The notes beneath the pieces were generated by a model. The model saw only the letters and a list, made by a program, of their open reading frames with translations, made no database searches and was not told the origin of the DNA. Position numbers and translations under genes: made by a program. This document shows positions 37,182-47,707 of a DNA stretch of 64,000 nt, piece after piece. This DNA comes from Streptomyces mutabilis (lineage in GTDB: Bacteria; Actinomycetota; Actinomycetes; Streptomycetales; Streptomycetaceae): NCBI RefSeq assembly GCF_014649815.1, contig NZ_BMTT01000002.1:372001-436000 (forward strand), in the 5' to 3' direction. Within the stretch, counting starts at the first letter, position 1. Every line of letters starts with the position of its first letter.

Positions 37182-37364
37182 TCAGTCGACCTCCTCGACC
37201 GTCACGAGGTGGCGGACGGTGTGCACCATGCCGCGGAACTCGGGGCGGTCCTCCTTGACGACCTGCGTGTTGATCCCCTTGAGACCAAGGGAACGCAGGG
37301 TGTCACGGTGGTTCTGCTTGCTGCCGATGTAGGACTTGACCTGCGTGATCTTGAGCTGCGCCAT
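37182..37364 (-). CDS. rpmD: 50S ribosomal protein L30
   Basis: 60 aa: [46 protein letters not shown] 37364, 2 bp after the rpsE stop. Confidence 0.97.
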   Translation of the reverse strand: MAQLKITQVKSYIGSKQNHRDTLRSLGLKGINTQVVKEDRPEFRGMVHTVRHLVTVEEVD

Positions 37365-37366
37365 GA

Positions 37367-37972
37367 TTACGCACCCGCCCCGGCACGCGCACGGAGAAGA
37401 GCCGCGGGGGCGACGTCCTCGAGCGGCAGACCACGGCGGGCCGCGATCTCCTCGGGACGCTGCAGGCCCTTGAGGGCCTCCACGGTCGCGTGCACGATGT
37501 TGATCTGGTTGTCGGAGCCGAGCGACTTCGACAGCACGTCGTGGATACCGGCGCACTCGAGCACGGCGCGCACCGGACCACCGGCGATAACACCGGTACC
37601 GGGGGACGCGGGCTTGAGCAGCACGACGCCGGCAGCCTTCTCACCCTGGATGGGGTGCGGGATGGTGCCCTGGATGCGGGGGACCTTGAAGAAGTGCTTC
37701 TTGGCCTCCTCAACGCCCTTGGCGATGGCGGCCGGCACCTCCTTGGCCTTGCCGTATCCGACACCCACGGTGCCGTCACCGTCGCCCACCACGACCAGCG
37801 CGGTGAAGCTGAAGCGACGACCACCCTTCACAACCTTGGCGACACGGTTGATCGCGACGACGCGCTCAACGTAAGCGGTCTTCTCGGCGGCAGCTGCGCC
37901 GCCGTCACGGCCCTTCCGGTCCCGCCGCTCGCCGCCACCGGCACCGCCACCGCGGCGCTGGGGTCCAGCCAT
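37367..37972 (-). CDS. rpsE: 30S ribosomal protein S5
   Basis: 201 aa. A Gly/Arg-rich 35-residue head precedes [43 protein letters not shown] and the C-terminal domain [22 protein letters not shown] follow. ATG 37972. Confidence 0.98.
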   Translation of the reverse strand: MAGPQRRGGGAGGGERRDRKGRDGGAAAAEKTAYVERVVAINRVAKVVKGGRRFSFTALVVVGDGDGTVGVGYGKAKEVPAAIAKGVEEAKKHFFKVPRIQGTIPHPIQGEKAAGVVLLKPASPGTGVIAGGPVRAVLECAGIHDVLSKSLGSDNQINIVHATVEALKGLQRPEEIAARRGLPLEDVAPAALLRARAGAGA

Positions 37973-38015
37973 TGGAATTACCTCTCTCTGTTTCCGCTAG
38001 CGATACGGAACCGGC

Positions 38016-38399
38016 TCAGAACTTCAGTCCGGCTTCGCGGGCGGCGTCCGCCAGGGCGGCGATGCGCCCGGCGTACTGGTTACCACCACGGTCGAACACG
38101 ACGGCCTCGACACCGGCGGCCTTGGCGCGCTCGGCGACCAGGGCACCGACCTGCTTGGCCTGCGCGGACTTGTCCGCCTCGCCACCGCGGATCGAGGAGT
38201 CCAGGGTGGACGCCGACGCGAGGGTGTGACCCTTCAGGTCGTCGATCACCTGGGCCACGATGTGGCGGTTCGAGCGAGTAACGACCAGACGCGGACGCTC
38301 CGCCGTACCCGAGAGATTCTTGCGAATCCGGATGTGACGGCGCTTGATCGCGGCGCGCTTGTAGGCGTCGCCCTTGAGGATCTTCTGCCCGTATGCCAT
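38016..38399 (-). CDS. rplR: 50S ribosomal protein L18
   Basis: 127 aa. [35 protein letters not shown] and [26 protein letters not shown], the 5S rRNA-binding protein. 3 bp after rplF. Confidence 0.98.
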   Translation of the reverse strand: MAYGQKILKGDAYKRAAIKRRHIRIRKNLSGTAERPRLVVTRSNRHIVAQVIDDLKGHTLASASTLDSSIRGGEADKSAQAKQVGALVAERAKAAGVEAVVFDRGGNQYAGRIAALADAAREAGLKF

Positions 38400-38402
38400 G
38401 GC

Positions 38403-38942
38403 TTACTTACCCGCCTTTCCGACCTTGCGGCGGATGACTTCGCCCTCGTACTTGACGCCCTTGGCCTTGTACGGGTCGGGCTTGCGCAGCTTGCGGATGT
38501 TGGCCGCAACCTCGCCGACCTTCTGCTTGTCGATGCCCTCGACCGAGAAGCGGGTCGGGGACTCCACCTTGAAGGTGATGCCCTCGGGGGCCTCGACGGT
38601 GATCGGGTGGCTGTACCCGAGGGAGAACTCCAGGTTCGAACCCTTGGCGACAACGCGGTAACCGACACCGCTGATCTCGAGCTTCTTCACGTAACCCTGG
38701 GTCACGCCGGTGATCATGTTCGCCACCAGCGTGCGGGACAGGCCGTGCAGGGCCTTGCTCTGACGCTCTTCGTTGGGGCGGGTGACGTTCAGAACGCCGT
38801 CCTCACCCTTGGCGATGTCGATCGGTGCCACGACGGTGTGGGTCAGCGTGCCCTTGGGGCCCTTGACCGAAACCGTACGGCCGTCGATGGTGACGTCCAC
38901 GCCGGCGGGAACCGCGATGGGGAGCTTGCCGATGCGCGACAT
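38403..38942 (-). CDS. rplF: 50S ribosomal protein L6
   Basis: 179 aa. [43 protein letters not shown], and [27 protein letters not shown] at the end. 24 bp after rpsH. Confidence 0.98.
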   Translation of the reverse strand: MSRIGKLPIAVPAGVDVTIDGRTVSVKGPKGTLTHTVVAPIDIAKGEDGVLNVTRPNEERQSKALHGLSRTLVANMITGVTQGYVKKLEISGVGYRVVAKGSNLEFSLGYSHPITVEAPEGITFKVESPTRFSVEGIDKQKVGEVAANIRKLRKPDPYKAKGVKYEGEVIRRKVGKAGK

Positions 38943-38966
38943 AGCTGTTTCCTCCGTTCCCTTCCG

Positions 38967-39365
38967 CTACCAGACGTAGGCGAGGACTTCCCCACCCACG
39001 CCCTTCTTGCCGGCCTGCTTGTCGGTGAGGAGCCCGTGCGACGTGGAGATGATCGCCACGCCGAGGCCGCCCAGCACCTTGGGCAGGTTGGTGGACTTCG
39101 CGTACACCCGGAGACCGGGCTTGGAGATCCGCTTGATGCCCGCGATGGAGCGCTCACGGTTCGGGCCGAACTTCAGCTCGAGGACGAGGTTCTTGCCGAC
39201 CTCGGCGTCCTCGACCTTCCAGCCCGTGATGAAGCCCTCCTGCTGGAGGATCTCCGCGATGTGAGACTTGATCTTGGACGCCGGCATCGTCACGGAGTCG
39301 TGGTACGCCGAGTTCGCGTTCCGCAGACGCGTAAGCATGTCTGCGATCGGATCAGTCATGGTCAT
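38967..39365 (-). CDS. rpsH: 30S ribosomal protein S8
   Basis: 132 aa. [18 protein letters not shown] at the start; the C-terminal [26 protein letters not shown] is diagnostic. ATG 39365 chosen over ATG 39359 (two codons later). 209 bp separate it from rpsN. Confidence 0.98.
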   Translation of the reverse strand: MTMTDPIADMLTRLRNANSAYHDSVTMPASKIKSHIAEILQQEGFITGWKVEDAEVGKNLVLELKFGPNRERSIAGIKRISKPGLRVYAKSTNLPKVLGGLGVAIISTSHGLLTDKQAGKKGVGGEVLAYVW

Positions 39366-39574
39366 GAATTGGCCTTCGGCCTCTCTCGCCGGGGTTTCCT
39401 GGTGCGCCATCCCTCTCCCCGATCCGAGACGGGACGGGTGCGGCGCGGTGGACCTACGGCGTAGTAAGTCGTACGGGCGGCAGACGCCCAACCCCACAAG
39501 CCTAAGGCATGCGAGGACGGGCCCCTGCCGACCCAGATGCTTACCGAGAGTCTGAATAACCCGGGATTACCGGA

Positions 39575-39760
39575 TTACCAGGAACTCTTGGTCACGCCCG
39601 GCAGCTCGCCACGGTGAGCCATCTCACGAAGGCACACGCGGCACAGGCCGAACTTGCGGTAGACGGAGTGCGGGCGGCCGCAGCGCTGGCAGCGGGTGTA
39701 GCCACGCACACCGAACTTGGGCTTGCGAGCAGCCTTAGCGATCAGAGCCTTCTTCGCCAT
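39575..39760 (-). CDS. rpsN: 30S ribosomal protein S14 (type Z, zinc-binding)
   Basis: 61 aa, short form with four zinc Cys at 24, 27, 40 and 43 (CQRC and CRVC). ATG 39760, 5 bp after rplE. A longer zinc-free paralogue is expected elsewhere in the chromosome. Confidence 0.97.
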   Translation of the reverse strand: MAKKALIAKAARKPKFGVRGYTRCQRCGRPHSVYRKFGLCRVCLREMAHRGELPGVTKSSW

Positions 39761-39765
39761 CTCGC

Positions 39766-40323
39766 TCACGCCTCCTTGAACGGGAAGCCGAGGTGACGAA
39801 GGAGCGCGCGGCCCTCAGCGTCGTTGGTCGCCGTGGTGACCACGGTGATGTCCATACCCCGGACGCGGTCGATCTTGTCCTGGTCGATCTCGTGGAACAT
39901 GACCTGCTCCGTGAGACCGAAGGTGTAGTTGCCACGGCCGTCGAACTGCTTGGGGGACAGGCCGCGGAAGTCGCGGATGCGCGGCAGCGCGAGCGACAGG
40001 GTGCGGTCCAGGAACTCCCACATGCGGTCGCCACGGAGCGTGACGTGGGCACCGATCGGCTGACCCTCACGCAGCTTGAACTGCGCGATGGACTTGCGGG
40101 CCTTGGTGACGGCCGGCTTCTGACCGGTGATCGTGGTGAGGTCGCGGATGGCGCCCTCGATCAGCTTGGAGTCGCGGGCGGCGTCGCCCACACCCATGTT
40201 GACCACGATCTTGACGAGGCCCGGAACCTGCATGACGTTCTCGTACGAGAACTCCTCACGCAGCTTACCGGCGATCTCCTCGCGGTACTTCGTCTTCAGA
40301 CGCGGAGTGGTGGTGGTAGCCAT
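39766..40323 (-). CDS. rplE: 50S ribosomal protein L5
   Basis: 185 aa. [82 protein letters not shown] 40323 shares one base with the rplX stop. Confidence 0.98.
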   Translation of the reverse strand: MATTTTPRLKTKYREEIAGKLREEFSYENVMQVPGLVKIVVNMGVGDAARDSKLIEGAIRDLTTITGQKPAVTKARKSIAQFKLREGQPIGAHVTLRGDRMWEFLDRTLSLALPRIRDFRGLSPKQFDGRGNYTFGLTEQVMFHEIDQDKIDRVRGMDITVVTTATNDAEGRALLRHLGFPFKEA

Positions 40324-40646
40324 CAGATGTCCTCACCCGTCCGCTTGGCAACGCGGATCTTGTTGCCCTCGTCGTCGAAGCGGTAACCGACGCGCGTGAC
40401 GACCTTGTTGCCGTCCTTCTCCACGACCAGCTGGACGTTGGAGACGTGGATCGGGGCCTCGGTGGTCACGATGCCGCCGGCCTGCGAACCGCGAGCGGTC
40501 GGCCCGGCCTTGGTGTGCTTCTTGACCCGGTTGACACCCTCGACCAGGACGCGGTCCTCGCGGGGGAAGGCCGCGATGACCTTGCCCTGCTTGCCCTTGT
40601 CCTTACCGGTGATGACCTGGACCAGGTCGCCCTTCTTGATCTTCAT
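40323..40646 (-). CDS. rplX: 50S ribosomal protein L24
   Basis: 107 aa, KOW fold: [41 protein letters not shown] 40646 is chosen (GGAGG 10 nt upstream); GTG 40652 would add two residues. Confidence 0.97.
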   Translation of the reverse strand: MKIKKGDLVQVITGKDKGKQGKVIAAFPREDRVLVEGVNRVKKHTKAGPTARGSQAGGIVTTEAPIHVSNVQLVVEKDGNKVVTRVGYRFDDEGNKIRVAKRTGEDI

Positions 40647-40648
40647 GC

Positions 40649-41017
40649 TCACAGCACCTCCGGCGCGAGGGAGATGATCTTCATGAACTTCTTCTCGCGC
40701 AGCTCACGGCCGACGGGGCCGAAGATACGGGTGCCGCGGGGGTCGCCGTCGTTCTTCAGAATGACGGCGGCGTTCTCGTCGAAGCGGATGTACGAGCCAT
40801 CCGGACGGCGACGCTCCTTGACGGTGCGAACGATGACCGCCTTGATGACGTCACCCTTCTTCACGTTGCCACCGGGGATCGCGTCCTTGACGGTGGCGAC
40901 GATGACGTCACCGATGCCCGCGTAGCGGCGACCGGAGCCACCGAGCACACGGATGCAAAGGATTTCCTTCGCACCAGTGTTGTCGGCGACGCGCAGTCGC
41001 GACTCCTGCTGGATCAC
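40649..41017 (-). CDS. rplN: 50S ribosomal protein L14
   Basis: 122 aa: [46 protein letters not shown], ending [16 protein letters not shown]. First gene after a 131-bp gap from rpsQ; 2 bp before rplX. Confidence 0.98.
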   Translation of the reverse strand: MIQQESRLRVADNTGAKEILCIRVLGGSGRRYAGIGDVIVATVKDAIPGGNVKKGDVIKAVIVRTVKERRRPDGSYIRFDENAAVILKNDGDPRGTRIFGPVGRELREKKFMKIISLAPEVL

Positions 41018-41148
41018 GTCTATCTCCTGTTTGTCTGCCGGTTCCCGACAGGGGCCTCAGTACGAGGACCCCTGCCGAGCCTGGCGGAACTGACCTGCGT
41101 GGGTTTGCCCCGCAGGCGTTACTTTTGGTATTCGCTTGCGCGAATTAC

Positions 41149-41436
41149 CTACTTGGCCTTCTCGAGGATCTCGACGACGCGCCAGCGCTTCGTCGCGGAC
41201 AGCGGCCGGGTCTCCATGAGGAGGACGCGGTCGCCGACACCGGCGGCGTTCTGCTCGTCGTGGGCCTTGAGCTTCTCGGTACGGCGGATGACCTTGCCGT
41301 ACAGCGCGTGCTTGACGCGGTCCTCGACGGCGACGACGACGGTCTTGTCCATCTTGTCGCTGACGACCAGACCCTCACGGGTCTTGCGGAAGCCGCGGGC
41401 GGCCTTCGTCTCTTCAGTCACGTTGCTCTCGCTCAT
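41149..41436 (-). CDS. rpsQ: 30S ribosomal protein S17
   Basis: 95 aa. Body [44 protein letters not shown] with a short actinobacterial N-terminal extension. ATG 41436 shares one base with the rpmC stop. Confidence 0.98.
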   Translation of the reverse strand: MSESNVTEETKAARGFRKTREGLVVSDKMDKTVVVAVEDRVKHALYGKVIRRTEKLKAHDEQNAAGVGDRVLLMETRPLSATKRWRVVEILEKAK

Positions 41437-41660
41437 CAGGCGCTCTCCACCGTCTCGATGCCCAGCTCGCGCTCACGCATCAGGGTGTAGATCCGCGCGA
41501 TGTCCTTACGGACGGCCTTCAGCCGGCCGTGGTTCTCGAGCTGACCCGTGGCCGCCTGGAAGCGGAGGTTGAACAGCTCTTCCTTGGCCTCGCGGAGCTT
41601 CGCGAGAAGCTCCTCGTTGCCCAGCTCGCGCAGCTCGGACGCCTTGGTACCGGCCGACAT
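41436..41660 (-). CDS. rpmC: 50S ribosomal protein L29
   Basis: 74 aa: [45 protein letters not shown] 41660 overlaps the rplP stop (TGATG-like 1-base overlap). GTG 41663 is a less likely start. Confidence 0.97.
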   Translation of the reverse strand: MSAGTKASELRELGNEELLAKLREAKEELFNLRFQAATGQLENHGRLKAVRKDIARIYTLMRERELGIETVESA

Positions 41661-42079
41661 CACGCTTCACCTGCCTCGCGCTTGACGATCCGGCACTTCA
41701 TCGGCAGCTTGTGGGCCGCACGAGTCAGCGCCTCACGGGCGATCTTCTCGTTGGGGTAGGACAGCTCGAACATGACCCGACCCGGGTGCACGTTCGCGAT
41801 CCACCACTCCGGAGAACCCTTACCGGAACCCATGCGGGTCTCGGCAGGCTTCTTCGTGAGCGGGCGGTCCGGGTAGATGTTGATCCAGACCTTGCCGCCA
41901 CGCTTGATGTGGCGGGTCATCGCGATACGGGCCGCCTCGATCTGGCGGTTGGTCACGTACGCCGGCGTGAGGGCCTGGATGCCGTACTCGCCGAACGCAA
42001 CCTGTGTACCGCCCTTGGCCAGACCACGGCGCTTCGGGTGGTGCTGCTTGCGGTGCTTGACCCTACGGGGGATCAGCAT
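41660..42079 (-). CDS. rplP: 50S ribosomal protein L16
   Basis: 139 aa: [62 protein letters not shown]. 5 bp after rpsC. Confidence 0.98.
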   Translation of the reverse strand: MLIPRRVKHRKQHHPKRRGLAKGGTQVAFGEYGIQALTPAYVTNRQIEAARIAMTRHIKRGGKVWINIYPDRPLTKKPAETRMGSGKGSPEWWIANVHPGRVMFELSYPNEKIAREALTRAAHKLPMKCRIVKREAGEA

Positions 42080-42084
42080 GACGG

Positions 42085-42915
42085 TCAGGCCTCCGTTCCG
42101 GTGCTCTCAGCCGGAGCGGCAGCGGCGGGCGCCTCGGCCTTGGGGGCCTCGGCGGCCGGAGCCGACTGCTGCTGCGGCTTGCGCCCGCGACGCTCGCCAC
42201 CGCGGCCACCACGGGCCGGGCGGTCGTTGCCACCACGGGCCGGGCGGTTGCCCGCACGGGCGGCGGCGTTCTCGGCGCGGACCTCGGCGATGTTCTTGAC
42301 GTCGCCCTTGTAGATCCAGACCTTCACACCGATGCGGCCGAAGGTCGTCTTGGCCTCGAAGAAGCCGTAGTCCACGTTCGCGCGGAGCGTGTGCAGGGGC
42401 ACACGGCCCTCGCGGTAGAACTCCGAGCGGGACATCTCGGCGCCGCCGAGGCGGCCACCGCACTGGATCTTGATGCCCTTGGCGCCGGCCTTCATCGCCG
42501 ACTGCATGCTCTTGCGCATGGCACGGCGGAAGGAGACGCGGGAGGAGAGCTGCTCGGCGACGGCCTGGGCAACCAGCTGAGCGTCGGTCTCGGGGTTCTT
42601 GACCTCGAGGATGTTCAGCTGGACCTGCTTGCCGGTGAGCTTCTCGAGGTCACCGCGGATGCGGTCGGCCTCGGCGCCGCGGCGGCCGATGACGATGCCC
42701 GGACGAGCGGTGTGGATGTCCACACGCACGCGGTCACGGGTGCGCTCGATCTCGACCTTGGAGATGCCGGCGCGCTCCATGCCGGACGTCATCATCCGAC
42801 GGATGGCGACGTCTTCCTTGACGTAGTCCTTGTACAGCTTGTCGGCGTACCAACGCGACTTGAAGTCGGTCGTGACACCGAGCCGGAACCCGTGCGGGTT
42901 TACCTTCTGGCCCAT
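42085..42915 (-). CDS. rpsC: 30S ribosomal protein S3
   Basis: 276 aa, longer than E. coli S3. KH domain ([34 protein letters not shown]), C-terminal domain [17 protein letters not shown], then an extension from about 215 with [16 protein letters not shown] near-repeats and an Ala/Pro/Glu tail typical of Streptomyces. ATG 42915 shares a base with the rplV stop (TAATG). Confidence 0.98.
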   Translation of the reverse strand: MGQKVNPHGFRLGVTTDFKSRWYADKLYKDYVKEDVAIRRMMTSGMERAGISKVEIERTRDRVRVDIHTARPGIVIGRRGAEADRIRGDLEKLTGKQVQLNILEVKNPETDAQLVAQAVAEQLSSRVSFRRAMRKSMQSAMKAGAKGIKIQCGGRLGGAEMSRSEFYREGRVPLHTLRANVDYGFFEAKTTFGRIGVKVWIYKGDVKNIAEVRAENAAARAGNRPARGGNDRPARGGRGGERRGRKPQQQSAPAAEAPKAEAPAAAAPAESTGTEA

Positions 42916-43262
42916 TACCGGGTTCCTTCCTTGCTGCTGACGACCACGGTGATGTGGCTGGTCCGCTTGCGGATCCGGTAGGCGCGGCCCTGGGCGCGCG
43001 GACGGAACCGCTTCAGGGTCGGGCCCTCGTCGACGTAGGCCTCGGAGATGTAGAGGCTGTCGGCGTCGGTGTGGTCGTAGTTGTGCGCGGCGTTGGCAAT
43101 GGCGCTGTCCAGCACCTTGCCCACCGGCACGCTCGCGGCCTGCGGGGCGAAACGCAGGACCGCCTGAGCCTCCGTGGCATCCATGCCACGGATGAGGTCC
43201 ACCACGCGGCGGGCCTTCATGGGCGTGACGCGGATGTACCGCGCCTGGGCCCTGGCTTCCAT
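42915..43262 (-). CDS. rplV: 50S ribosomal protein L22
   Basis: 115 aa from ATG 43262 ([35 protein letters not shown]). The upstream ATG 43286 is rejected because it would cover the [29 protein letters not shown] lines the exit tunnel. Confidence 0.97.
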   Translation of the reverse strand: MEARAQARYIRVTPMKARRVVDLIRGMDATEAQAVLRFAPQAASVPVGKVLDSAIANAAHNYDHTDADSLYISEAYVDEGPTLKRFRPRAQGRAYRIRKRTSHITVVVSSKEGTR

Positions 43263-43306
43263 GGTTGTCCCTTCAGTGTTTGTCATGGTCTTTCACACCC
43301 CGCTGA

Positions 43307-43588
43307 CTAGCGGCGCTTCGACTTCCGGTCGTCCTTGACGTGACCCCGGAAGGTGCGCGTCGGCGAGAACTCGCCGAGCTTGTGGCCGACCATGGACTCG
43401 GTGACAAACACCGGGATGTGGGTCTTGCCGTTGTGCACCGCGATCGTGTGGCCGAGCATCGCCGGGACGATCATCGAGCGACGGGACCAGGTCTTGATGA
43501 CGTTCTTGGTACCGGCTTCGTTCTGCGTGTCCACCTTCTTGATCAGGTGGTCGTCGACGAAGGGTCCCTTCTTCAAGCTACGAGGCAT
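43307..43588 (-). CDS. rpsS: 30S ribosomal protein S19
   Basis: 93 aa: [64 protein letters not shown]. 12 bp after rplB. Confidence 0.98.
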   Translation of the reverse strand: MPRSLKKGPFVDDHLIKKVDTQNEAGTKNVIKTWSRRSMIVPAMLGHTIAVHNGKTHIPVFVTESMVGHKLGEFSPTRTFRGHVKDDRKSKRR

Positions 43589-43600
43589 CTCAACCCGTCC

Positions 43601-44437
43601 TTAGCGCTTCTTGTTCGTCTTGCGGCGGCGGACGATGTACTTGTTCGACGCCTTCTTGGGCGAACGAGTACGGCCTTCCTTCTTGCCCCACGGGGACACG
43701 GGGTGACGACCACCGGAGGTCCGGCCCTCACCACCACCGTGCGGGTGGTCCACCGGGTTCATGACCACACCACGGACGGTCGGGCGAACGCCCAGCCACC
43801 GCTTGCGACCCGCCTTGCCCCAGTTGATGTTGCTCTGCTCGGCGTTGCCGACCTCGCCGACGGTGGCGCGGCAGCGCACGTCGACCAGGCGGATCTCTCC
43901 GGACGGCATGCGCAGGTGGGCCATCTGGCCCTCCTTCGCGAGCAGCTGCACGGAGGCACCGGCGGAGCGGGCGAACTTGGCACCGCCACCGGGACGGAGC
44001 TCGATCGCGTGGATCGTGGTACCGACCGGGATGTTGCGGAGGGCCAGGTTGTTGCCCGGCTTGATGTCGGCCCCGGGACCGTTCTCGACGCGGTCGCCCT
44101 GCTGCAGGTTGCGCGGGGCGAGGATGTAGCGCTTCTCGCCGTCGGCGTAGTGCAGCAGCGCGATGCGCGCGGTGCGGTTGGGGTCGTACTCGATGTGCGC
44201 GACCTTCGCCGGCACGCCGTCCTTGTCGTGACGACGGAAGTCGATCACGCGGTAGGCGCGCTTGTGTCCGCCACCCTGGTGGCGAACGGTCACACGACCG
44301 GCGTTGTTACGGCCGCCCTTGCTGTGCAGCGGGCGGACCAGCGACTTCTCCGGCGTGGACCGCGTGACCTCGACGAAGTCGGCGACGGAGGAGCCACGGC
44401 GGCCCGGCGTCGTCGGCTTGTACTTGCGGATTCCCAT
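43601..44437 (-). CDS. rplB: 50S ribosomal protein L2
   Basis: 278 aa. [23 protein letters not shown], and the peptidyl-transferase region [31 protein letters not shown] with the conserved His. ATG 44437. Confidence 0.98.
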   Translation of the reverse strand: MGIRKYKPTTPGRRGSSVADFVEVTRSTPEKSLVRPLHSKGGRNNAGRVTVRHQGGGHKRAYRVIDFRRHDKDGVPAKVAHIEYDPNRTARIALLHYADGEKRYILAPRNLQQGDRVENGPGADIKPGNNLALRNIPVGTTIHAIELRPGGGAKFARSAGASVQLLAKEGQMAHLRMPSGEIRLVDVRCRATVGEVGNAEQSNINWGKAGRKRWLGVRPTVRGVVMNPVDHPHGGGEGRTSGGRHPVSPWGKKEGRTRSPKKASNKYIVRRRKTNKKR

Positions 44438-44477
44438 TTCTCAGTCCTCGTCCGATTTCGGACGATCCGGACCTCCG

Positions 44478-44897
44478 TCAGGAGGTCGGACCGCCGAAGA
44501 TGTCGATACGGTCGCCCTCGGCAAGGGTCACGATCGCGCGCTTGCTGTCGGCACGCTTGCCGAAGCCCGTGCGGGTCCGCTTGCGCTTGCCCTGGCGGTT
44601 GATCGTGTTGACCCCGGTGACCTTGACCGAGAAGACCGCCTGGACGGCCTCCTTGATCTCGGTCTTGTTGGAGCCCGGCGCGACGATGAACGTGTACTTG
44701 TTCTCGTCGAGGAGCGCGTAGCTCTTCTCGGACACGACCGGCTTCAGCAGCACGTCACGGGGGTCCGTGAACGCCTTGCTCGCCGGGGTGACGACGGTGT
44801 TCTTGCCTTCGGCGGCGTGCCGACGCGCCTTCTTGACGCGCGCTTCCTTGGCCTTCTTCGCGGCCTTGGAGGCGATGGCGGGGTGACGGATGGCCAT
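44478..44897 (-). CDS. rplW: 50S ribosomal protein L23 with N-terminal extension
   Basis: 139 aa against about 95-100 in most bacteria. The L23 body begins at [26 protein letters not shown] (about 46); the first 45 residues are Lys/Ala-rich ([21 protein letters not shown]). L23 sits at the tunnel exit where trigger factor and SRP bind. ATG 44897 shares a base with the rplD stop; the extension is in frame from a good ATG. Confidence 0.97.
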   Translation of the reverse strand: MAIRHPAIASKAAKKAKEARVKKARRHAAEGKNTVVTPASKAFTDPRDVLLKPVVSEKSYALLDENKYTFIVAPGSNKTEIKEAVQAVFSVKVTGVNTINRQGKRKRTRTGFGKRADSKRAIVTLAEGDRIDIFGGPTS

Positions 44898-45553
44898 CAG
44901 GCCTCGCTCCCTTCGGTGTCATTGGCCTTCGGGCCGGACACGAAGGACTCGAAGGCGGCCTGGGTGAAGACCACGTCGTCCGAGACGAGAACGTCGTACG
45001 TGTTCAGCTGGCCCGGCTCCAGGATGTGGATCTGGGGCAGGTTGCGGGCGGACAGCCACGCGGCCTCGTCGGCGCGGTCGACGACCAGGAGCAGGTTCTT
45101 GCGCTCCGAGATCTTGCCGAACAGCGTCCGGGCGGCCTTCGTCGACGGGCTGTCGCCCTCGACGACGCCGGAGACGACGTGGATGCGGTTGTGGCGGGCC
45201 CGGTCGGTGAGGGCGTGGCGCAGGGCCGCGGCCTTCATCTTCTTCGGGGTGCGCTGCGAGTAGTCGCGCGGCACGGGACCGTGCACGACGCCACCACCGG
45301 CGAACTGCGGCGCGCGGGTCGAGCCCTGACGGGCGCGGCCGGTGCCCTTCTGGCGGTACGGCTTCTTGCCACCGCCGCGGACTTCGCCACGGGTCTTGGT
45401 CTTGTGCGTGCCCTGACGGGCAGCGGCCAGCTGCGCGACGACGACCTGGTGGATCAGCGGGATGCTGACCTTCTCAACGTCGAAGATCTCCGCGGGGAGC
45501 TCGACGGTGCCGGCCTTGTCGCCCGCCGGCGAAAGGATGTCAACAGTGCTCAT
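44897..45553 (-). CDS. rplD: 50S ribosomal protein L4
   Basis: 218 aa. Loop [43 protein letters not shown] reaches the exit tunnel. ATG 45553, 8 bp after rplC. No clear S10-type L4 autoregulatory hairpin is assigned. Confidence 0.98.
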   Translation of the reverse strand: MSTVDILSPAGDKAGTVELPAEIFDVEKVSIPLIHQVVVAQLAAARQGTHKTKTRGEVRGGGKKPYRQKGTGRARQGSTRAPQFAGGGVVHGPVPRDYSQRTPKKMKAAALRHALTDRARHNRIHVVSGVVEGDSPSTKAARTLFGKISERKNLLLVVDRADEAAWLSARNLPQIHILEPGQLNTYDVLVSDDVVFTQAAFESFVSGPKANDTEGSEA

Positions 45554-45561
45554 CGGTTACC

Positions 45562-46206
45562 TCAGGCCCCCTTGGCCGCGGTGCGGACCAGGACGAGGCC
45601 GCCGTTCGGACCGGGAACCGCGCCCTTGATGAGCAGCAGACCCTTCTCCGCGTCAACGGCGTGGACGGTCAGGTTCTGGGTGGTGACCCGCTCGTTGCCC
45701 ATACGGCCGGCCATGCGGAGGCCCTTGAACACGCGGCCCGGGGTGGCGCAGCCACCGATGGAACCGGGCGAGCGGTGCTTGCGCTGGGTGCCGTGTCCGG
45801 CGCCGAGGCCCTTGAAGTTGTGACGCTTCATGACACCGGCGAAGCCCTTGCCCTTGCTCTTGCCGGTCACGTCCACCTTGATGCCGGCCTCGAAGACCTC
45901 GGCGGTGACTTCCTGGCCGAGCGTGTACTCGGAGGCGTCGGCCGTGCGGATCTCGACGAGGTGGCGGCGGGGGGTGACGTCGGCCTTGGCGAAGTGGCCC
46001 TTGAGGGGCTTGTTCACCTTGCGCGGGTCGATCTCGCCGAACGCGATCTGGACGGACTCGTAGCCGTCGACGTCGTTCGTGCGGACCTGGGTGACGACGT
46101 TGGGGCCGGCCTTGACGACGGTGACCGGAACAACACGGTTGTTCTCGTCCCACACCTGCGTCATGCCGAGCTTCTCGCCCAGGATGCCCTTGATCTGCTT
46201 GGTCAT
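45562..46206 (-). CDS. rplC: 50S ribosomal protein L3
   Basis: 214 aa from ATG 46206 ([31 protein letters not shown]). [44 protein letters not shown] is the L3 core loop. The longer frame to 46248 overlaps rpsJ and is rejected. Confidence 0.98.
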   Translation of the reverse strand: MTKQIKGILGEKLGMTQVWDENNRVVPVTVVKAGPNVVTQVRTNDVDGYESVQIAFGEIDPRKVNKPLKGHFAKADVTPRRHLVEIRTADASEYTLGQEVTAEVFEAGIKVDVTGKSKGKGFAGVMKRHNFKGLGAGHGTQRKHRSPGSIGGCATPGRVFKGLRMAGRMGNERVTTQNLTVHAVDAEKGLLLIKGAVPGPNGGLVLVRTAAKGA

Positions 46207-46222
46207 CTTCAGATCACCGCCC

Positions 46223-46531
46223 TCAGAGCTTGATCTCGATGTCGACACCGGCCGGGAGGTCGAGTCGCATCAGAGAGTCAACGGTCTTGGGGGTCGGGTC
46301 GAGGATGTCGATCAGGCGCTTGTGCGTGCGCATCTCGAAGTGCTCGCGCGAGTCCTTGTACTTGTGCGGCGACTTGATGACGCAGTACACGTTCTTCTCA
46401 GTGGGCAGCGGCACCGGGCCCGCGACCGACGCACCAGTACGCGTCACCGTCTCGACGATCTTCTTCGCCGAGCTGTCGATGACCTCGTGGTCGTAGGCCT
46501 TGAGCCGGATGCGGATCTTCTGTCCCGCCAT
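46223..46531 (-). CDS. rpsJ: 30S ribosomal protein S10
   Basis: 102 aa: [73 protein letters not shown]. First gene of the long ribosomal run. It has no tuf/fus neighbour here, so the str genes lie elsewhere, as in other Streptomyces. Confidence 0.98.
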   Translation of the reverse strand: MAGQKIRIRLKAYDHEVIDSSAKKIVETVTRTGASVAGPVPLPTEKNVYCVIKSPHKYKDSREHFEMRTHKRLIDILDPTPKTVDSLMRLDLPAGVDIEIKL

Positions 46532-46772
46532 GGCTACTTCGTAGTCCTGTCTCTCGTAACGCTCTGGTACCCGGCGGTTCCTTGCAGTCCCGCTCCCCCT
46601 CCGACCCACGCGGTCGGGCGTGTCGCACTCCCGCTGACACAGATGTCCCTTGTTCGAACATCCCTGCTCTGGGAGGTGCGGGCCCTTCCGGTACCGCGGA
46701 CCGGGGGCGAGAGGCCCACCGGGCGCCTGGCCGGTACCCCGCTGACACTTCCCGGAAGATTCCCGTACGTCC

Positions 46773-46788
46773 GCCTCTGATCAGAGGC
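46773..46788. promoter_or_regulatory. Perfect 16-bp palindrome upstream of rpsJ
   Basis: GCCTCTGATCAGAGGC, fully self-complementary with no spacer. It could be a protein-binding site; the factor is not known. Confidence 0.45.
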
Positions 46789-46912
46789 GACGAGTACTGT
46801 GGGACTCGCTTCCGGTCCTCCCGGCGGGAGGCGCGCAGCATCGGCACTCGACCGAGCAACCCCGCTAGTCTGCCATACGGGGCGCGTCGCTGGCCAATCG
46901 AAGCGGATGACT

Positions 46913-46936
46913 GTACCCCACGTGATCGCGGGGTAC
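46913..46936. promoter_or_regulatory. Inverted repeat upstream of rpsJ
   Basis: GTACCCC, 10-nt spacer, GGGGTAC, perfect 7-bp arms. Role unknown; it could be an operator or a hairpin. Confidence 0.4.
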
Positions 46937-47346
46937 ACCTCGCGGCGTTCGTGCCTCGGTCGCTTGAAGGAAACGCCCGTACAGGCTCCGGCCGTCCGTT
47001 TCGCGATCCCACACGAACACCTCGTCGCGAGGGGCGACAGACGAAGGCGAACTCGTCGCCACCGCCCTTGTCTCCGAGATCGCCTGGTACGGGCGGTCGA
47101 CGCTGTGGGGAAGCACGATGTGGGACTGCACCGCGCGTGCGTACACGCCCTTCCGTTCCCAGCGGATCGCCGCAGGTGAGCGGGGTGGGCGTCGGGACGC
47201 TCTTGCCCAGAACGGCCTCCTGCCGAGCCGCCGCAAGTTACCGCCATTCCGCTCCATCGACCGAGCCGTCGGGCGCAGGGCTTTGCCCGGGCACCCCCCC
47301 GAAGGGCACGGTGCAGACAATCGGTCACTCGTTTGGAGGGAAATCT

Positions 47347-47595
47347 GTGGTGACCACTGTAGACATTCGGCAGTCGTCGGGGTTACCGTTGGGATGTAGA
47401 CGAGAAGTCCGTGAGGCGCGGCAGAGACGAACTGCCCGCATGCAGCACCGACAGGTACAACCACGGGAGAAGGAGGAGGACGCCATCAGGATCGCCCGGG
47501 AGAGAACGTTCTCACCGGGTACCGCAGACCCCGGAACGGAAGGTGGTCCCACGGTCACGCATCCGCGATCCCCAGGAAGGCCGGCCGTGCAGTAA
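47347..47595 (+). CDS. Possible 82-aa leader ORF with a TTA codon (low confidence)
   Basis: GTG 47347 is preceded by GGAGGG at 6-nt spacing and reads MVTTVDIRQSSGLPLGCRREV...PGRPAVQ to TAA 47593-47595. The 13th codon is TTA, which in Streptomyces depends on the bldA tRNA. Against it: third positions are not strongly GC-biased and no family is recognised. A strong hairpin follows 27 bp later and the MerR-like gene after that, so this may be a translated or untranslated leader rather than a stable protein. Confidence 0.35.
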   Translation: MVTTVDIRQSSGLPLGCRREVREARQRRTARMQHRQVQPREKEEDAIRIARERTFSPGTADPGTEGGPTVTHPRSPGRPAVQ

Positions 47596-47621
47596 GCCGG
47601 CGGATGGTGTTACAAATCCTC

Positions 47622-47653
47622 GGGGCCTTGGTGCCGTACGGCACCAAGGCCCC
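47622..47653 (+). terminator. Hairpin between the leader ORF and the MerR-like gene
   Basis: Perfect 14-bp stem GGGGCCTTGGTGCC with GGCACCAAGGCCCC, loop GTAC, no T-tract. It may be a terminator for the upstream unit, an attenuator, or a 5' stabilising hairpin for the downstream gene (TACAAAT at 47611-47617 is a -10-like element directly before it). Confidence 0.7.
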
Positions 47654-47707
47654 TCGACGCGTTCCCCCGACTCGGCTCCCCGACGCAGTTCCCCTACAGA
47701 GGTGCAG

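Larger units (their letters stand above)
46532..47346. other. Long gene-free region upstream of rpsJ, palindrome-rich
   Basis: 815 bp without a convincing gene; open frames on both strands are Arg-rich and lack SD sites and third-position bias. It holds a perfect 16-bp palindrome GCCTCTGATCAGAGGC (46773-46788), an inverted repeat GTACCCC-N10-GGGGTAC (46913-46936) and, on the minus strand, TTGGCC then CAGACT about 19 nt later near 46870-46900 as a weak S10 promoter candidate. A leader of up to 300 nt for the S10 operon is implied. Confidence 0.6.

Noticed and set aside
46534-47328. 264-codon minus-strand and 337-codon plus-strand frames upstream of rpsJ
   Set aside because: Arg/Gly/Pro-rich with no SD, no third-position GC bias and no recognisable domain.
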